From positions 434,001 to 498,000 of the forward strand of contig NZ_NNRJ01000015.1 of assembly GCF_002252445.1 (NCBI RefSeq): a stretch of DNA of 64,000 nt, read 5' to 3'. Numbering within the stretch: position 1 is the stretch's first letter; every line of letters begins with the position of its first letter. The stretch comes from Brucella thiophenivorans (GTDB taxonomy: Bacteria; Pseudomonadota; Alphaproteobacteria; Rhizobiales; Rhizobiaceae). Made by a program: the position numbers and the translations under genes. Of the stretch, positions 61,484 to 64,000 are shown in pieces. The notes beneath the pieces were generated by a model, which had not been told where the DNA came from, did not search any database, and saw only the letters and a program-made list of their open reading frames with translations.

Positions 61484-62575
61484 ATGACGCAGAGGGAAGC
61501 AGGAATTCTGGCAGATGCGGATATTGCTGCACTGTTTGAAAGCGGTTTGCTCAAATCTCAGCGTCCGCTTGATGCCGATCAGATTCAGCCTGCAAGCCTT
61601 GATCTGCGGTTGGGTGCGAAAGCCTATCGTGTGCGCGCATCCTTCATGCCCGGTCCGGGAACCCCTGTCATCGACAAGCTGGAACGCCTGAAGCTGCACG
61701 AGATCGACCTGAGTGCCGGTGCGGTGCTTGAAACCGGCTGCGTTTATATCGTGCCGTTGCTTGAAAGCCTGTCGCTTTCACCGGAACTGTCTGCATCTGC
61801 CAATCCGAAAAGCTCGACCGGTCGCCTCGATATTTTTACGCGGGTCATCACCGACGGCGCGCAGGAGTTCGACAAGGTGCCAGCTGGCTATAATGGTCCG
61901 CTTTATCTTGAAGTCAGTCCGCGCACCTTCCCGATTGTTGCCCGCACCGGCTCGCGCCTGTCGCAAATCCGTTTCCGTCAGGGACGTGCGCATTTGAGCG
62001 AAGCGGAACTTGCCGACCTTCATAAGAACGAAACGCTGGTTGCGTCGGAAATGCCGAATATTTCCGGCGGCGGCATCGCGCTTTCGGTCGATCTTTCGGG
62101 AGATGCAAACAAGCTCATCGGTTATCGCGGCAAGCATCACACGGCGGTTGTTGATGTGGATAAGCGCGCAGCCCATGAAGTTTTGGATTTCTGGGAGCCG
62201 ATCTATGATCGCGGCTCACGCGAACTGGTGCTCGACCCGGATGAATTCTACATCCTTGTTTCGCGCGAAGCGGTGCATGTGCCGCCGCTTTTTGCTGCCG
62301 AAATGACGCCTTTTGACCCGCTGGTTGGTGAGTTCCGCGTGCATTATGCTGGCTTCTTTGATCCGGGTTTTGGTCACACCGCTGCTGGTGGAACGGGGAG
62401 TCGTGCGGTCTTGGAAGTGCGCAGTCATGAAGTCCCGTTCATTCTTGAACATGGGCAGATTGTCGGTCGTCTTGTTTATGAGCATATGTTGAATCGCCCG
62501 AAGGCGCTTTATGGCCTTGATCTTGGATCAAACTATCAGGCGCAGCAGCTCAAGCTCTCCAAGCATTTCAGGTGA
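61484..62575 (+). CDS. dcd: 2'-deoxycytidine 5'-triphosphate deaminase, double-domain form
   Basis: The product has 363 residues, about twice the length of the usual Dcd (about 190). Two trimeric-dUTPase-like halves are seen: the first with IQPASLDLRLGAKAYRV and NPKSSTGRLDIFTRVI (about 90-106), the second with FDPGFGHTAAGGTGSRAVLEVRS (about 295-317) and FILEHGQIVGRLVYE. The family deaminates dCTP to dUTP, the source of dUMP for thymidylate synthesis. This double form is known in alphaproteobacteria. The ATG at 61484 is preferred to the TTG at 61475. It diverges from metZ and its riboswitch. Confidence 0.88.
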   Translation: MTQREAGILADADIAALFESGLLKSQRPLDADQIQPASLDLRLGAKAYRVRASFMPGPGTPVIDKLERLKLHEIDLSAGAVLETGCVYIVPLLESLSLSPELSASANPKSSTGRLDIFTRVITDGAQEFDKVPAGYNGPLYLEVSPRTFPIVARTGSRLSQIRFRQGRAHLSEAELADLHKNETLVASEMPNISGGGIALSVDLSGDANKLIGYRGKHHTAVVDVDKRAAHEVLDFWEPIYDRGSRELVLDPDEFYILVSREAVHVPPLFAAEMTPFDPLVGEFRVHYAGFFDPGFGHTAAGGTGSRAVLEVRSHEVPFILEHGQIVGRLVYEHMLNRPKALYGLDLGSNYQAQQLKLSKHFR

Positions 62576-62632
62576 TTGCGTTCTTCCCGGTTCGGTCTCT
62601 ATAAAATAGGGAATAGGTGGAGGACTGCTTGG

Positions 62633-63631
62633 GTGAGAAATGGGAAGGAAGAGGTTCGGGAAAACACAGCAGATGCGCCAGTGCGTCGCTTGTCTGTTGG
62701 GATTGTCGCATTGCCGGGGTTTACGCTGACGGCACTCAGCCTGTTTCTCGATCCGTTCCGCCTTGCAGCAGATGATCGCGACAAAAGTCGTCAGATCAGA
62801 TGCGGGTGGAAAATCTGCACATTGTCGGGCGATCCGGTCACGTCCAGTTCTGGCATGGTGATTGAGCCAACTGCGCCCATTGGTGAGCTGGATGAGTGCG
62901 ATTATGTGGCGGTTGTCGGTGGTATTCTCGCGCAATATCGTCCGCGTCAACAGGCGCTGATTGATCTTATCAAACGGGCAGACAAGCGCGGCAAGACAGT
63001 TGTAGGGCTTTGCACGGCGGCGTTTTTGTTGGCGGAAGGCGGCTTGCTGGATGACCGCAACTGCTGCGTAAGCTGGTTCCACCGCGACGATTTTATCGAT
63101 CTTTTTGATGGCTATTTTGCCGATACGACAAGCCTGTTTCATCGCAGTGGGCGGCATTATACCTGTGCGGGTGGCTTGGGCGCGGCATCACTTTCCCTTT
63201 CGATCATCCAGAATGAAATTTCCGAGGAGTTGGCACGTAAAAGCGCGTCCATTCTGATGATCCCTTATGAACTGGTGCGTTCAGAACAGCCGGCATTAAG
63301 CTTCAATGGTGTTCGCTCGCCAATGATCCGCAAGGCGATCCGCATTTTCGAGGAAACGCTGGAAGAGCCGGTGCCGATGATTGATGTCGCGCACAGGCTT
63401 GGTATTTCCGTGCGCCAGATGGAGCGCGGTTTTCGCATGGCGATAGGCCGCACGGCATTTGAGGTGCGCGAAGAGCTGCGGGTCAAGAAGGCGCGTGAAC
63501 TCCTGTCTGAAACCGGGCTTTCGCTACTGGAAGTGGCCGTCGCGAGCGGCTTTACCGATACGCGCAGCATGAACCGCTCCTTTGTTCGTCAGAAGCAGAA
63601 ACCGCCGCGCGATTATCGCAAACAGCGGTGA
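62633..63631 (+). CDS. GlxA-type AraC-family regulator with DJ-1/PfpI-like domain
   Basis: The product has 332 residues from GTG 62633, which has GGAGG 9 bases upstream; the frame stays open before that but has no ribosome site. The N-terminal domain (about 20-190) is DJ-1/PfpI-like: SVGIVALPGFTLTALSLFLDPF, YVAVVGGIL and VVGLCTAAFLLAEGGLLD, with the nucleophile-elbow Cys (GLCT). The C-terminal domain has two AraC helix-turn-helix motifs (MIDVAHRLGISVRQMERGF and LLEVAVASGFTDTRSMNRSF). Relatives such as GbdR and CdhR sense carnitine or glycine betaine breakdown products; the effector here is not known. Confidence 0.9.
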   Translation: MRNGKEEVRENTADAPVRRLSVGIVALPGFTLTALSLFLDPFRLAADDRDKSRQIRCGWKICTLSGDPVTSSSGMVIEPTAPIGELDECDYVAVVGGILAQYRPRQQALIDLIKRADKRGKTVVGLCTAAFLLAEGGLLDDRNCCVSWFHRDDFIDLFDGYFADTTSLFHRSGRHYTCAGGLGAASLSLSIIQNEISEELARKSASILMIPYELVRSEQPALSFNGVRSPMIRKAIRIFEETLEEPVPMIDVAHRLGISVRQMERGFRMAIGRTAFEVREELRVKKARELLSETGLSLLEVAVASGFTDTRSMNRSFVRQKQKPPRDYRKQR

Positions 63632-63733
63632 TTTTCGGAGATTACTTGCGAAGCATCGTACGAGAGCATATTTCTTGCGCCATATTAATGTGAATCTGCC
63701 AGCTTGGCAGAAACCCCAATGCAGGAGATTTGC

Positions 63734-64000
63734 ATGTCTGATGGTGTGAACCGTTTTCTTGGAGACTCGCCCGCACGCGTGTTGATAAAGCTTGTACTGA
63801 TCTCGCTGGTGGTTGGCGTGGTGATGAGCGCATTCCACTGGACGCCTTATGATATTCTCTATGGCATCCGAGATTTTGTGCTGCGCCTCTGGAATATGGG
63901 CTTCTCAGCCATTGCAGGTTTTGCCGATTATCTCATTCTCGGTGCGGCAGTCGTTATTCCTGCCTTTATTTTGCTCCGAATTCTCAGCTACCGGAAATAG
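63734..64000 (+). CDS. DUF6460-like small membrane protein
   Basis: The product has 88 residues, with ATG 63734 preceded by AGGAGA at 8 bases; its stop TAG is the last codon in the window. Two membrane helices can be seen (about 19-37, LIKLVLISLVVGVVMSAF, and 64-83, YLILGAAVVIPAFILLRIL). Between them lies HWTPYDILYGIRDFVLRLWN, a well-conserved piece in a Rhizobiales protein family (DUF6460, as far as I recall). No function is known. Confidence 0.85.
   Translation: MSDGVNRFLGDSPARVLIKLVLISLVVGVVMSAFHWTPYDILYGIRDFVLRLWNMGFSAIAGFADYLILGAAVVIPAFILLRILSYRK

Noticed and set aside
1-64000. Search for CRISPR array, prophage, transposase, toxin-antitoxin or defence genes
   Set aside because: No regularly spaced direct repeats, no integrase or transposase sequence, and no defence-type gene was seen; the tRNA has no integrated element beside it.

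Overview
The window looks like chromosomal DNA of an alphaproteobacterium of the Brucella/Ochrobactrum group (Brucellaceae, Rhizobiales). The reasons are a gcrA cell-cycle regulator, a bepRDE-like RND efflux locus, a PHB-free Rhizobiales-type gene set, a SAM-II riboswitch before metZ, a Rhizobiales-type DUF6460-like small membrane protein, and many copies of the dispersed intergenic repeat containing AAAAGTGGGAACCGGTTTT. Composition is even and I see no phage, insertion sequence, integrase or CRISPR array. The taxon call is by recognition, not by a search.

Layout. 1-4 kb: the start of an NDUFA9-like oxidoreductase (minus strand, cut by the window edge), lepA, a SelW-like thioredoxin-fold protein, zinT with a possible Zur site, and tRNA-Arg(ACG). 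4-10.6 kb: an orphan membrane histidine kinase and a two-gene RND efflux system. 10.6-18.4 kb: a pyrimidine/hydantoin degradation block made of an NMT1-type ABC importer (binding protein, two permeases, ATPase), dihydropyrimidinase and an M20 carbamoyl-amidohydrolase, with a divergent RutR-like TetR gene and a NUDIX gene. 18.4-33 kb: two head-to-head carbohydrate clusters, each with a complete CUT1 ABC importer and its own GntR regulator. The left one adds a Cys/Met-type PLP lyase; the right one adds an aldo-keto reductase, a PfkB kinase and a DHDPS-family aldolase. 33-36 kb: preA and preT, the dihydropyrimidine dehydrogenase that starts the same pyrimidine pathway, preceded by a second RutR-like box. 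36-43 kb: an EamA transporter, a CoxG-like protein, pgi, an M14-type desuccinylase-like hydrolase, a HAD phosphatase and fadD. 43-49 kb: bepR-bepDE-like efflux and a previously overlooked 54-residue membrane protein. 49-55.6 kb: an orphan amino-acid binding protein, a membrane glycosyltransferase with an N-terminal secretion-ATPase-like domain, ppk2, phoR and gcrA. 55.6-64 kb: argD-argF-hslO, apaG, riboswitch-controlled metZ, a double-length dCTP deaminase, a GlxA-type AraC regulator and a small membrane protein.

How the parts fit. PreTA, HydA and the amidohydrolase make a complete reductive pyrimidine pathway, and RutR-like palindromes (TTGACCA-N2-TGGTCAA type) stand both at rutR/hyuC and upstream of preT. 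The pathway is therefore probably one regulon that is physically split by about 14.6 kb of sugar-uptake genes. Those sugar genes are the most open part of the window: the enzymes do not add up to a pathway I can name, and a C-S lyase co-transcribed with a sugar importer suggests an unusual sulfur- or amino-containing carbohydrate substrate. Other regulatory structures that can be read directly are the SAM-II aptamer followed by mutually exclusive hairpins before metZ, a palindrome over the start region of the DHDPS-like gene, an AcrR-like operator before bepD, and a structured leader with an ARG-box-like palindrome before argD.
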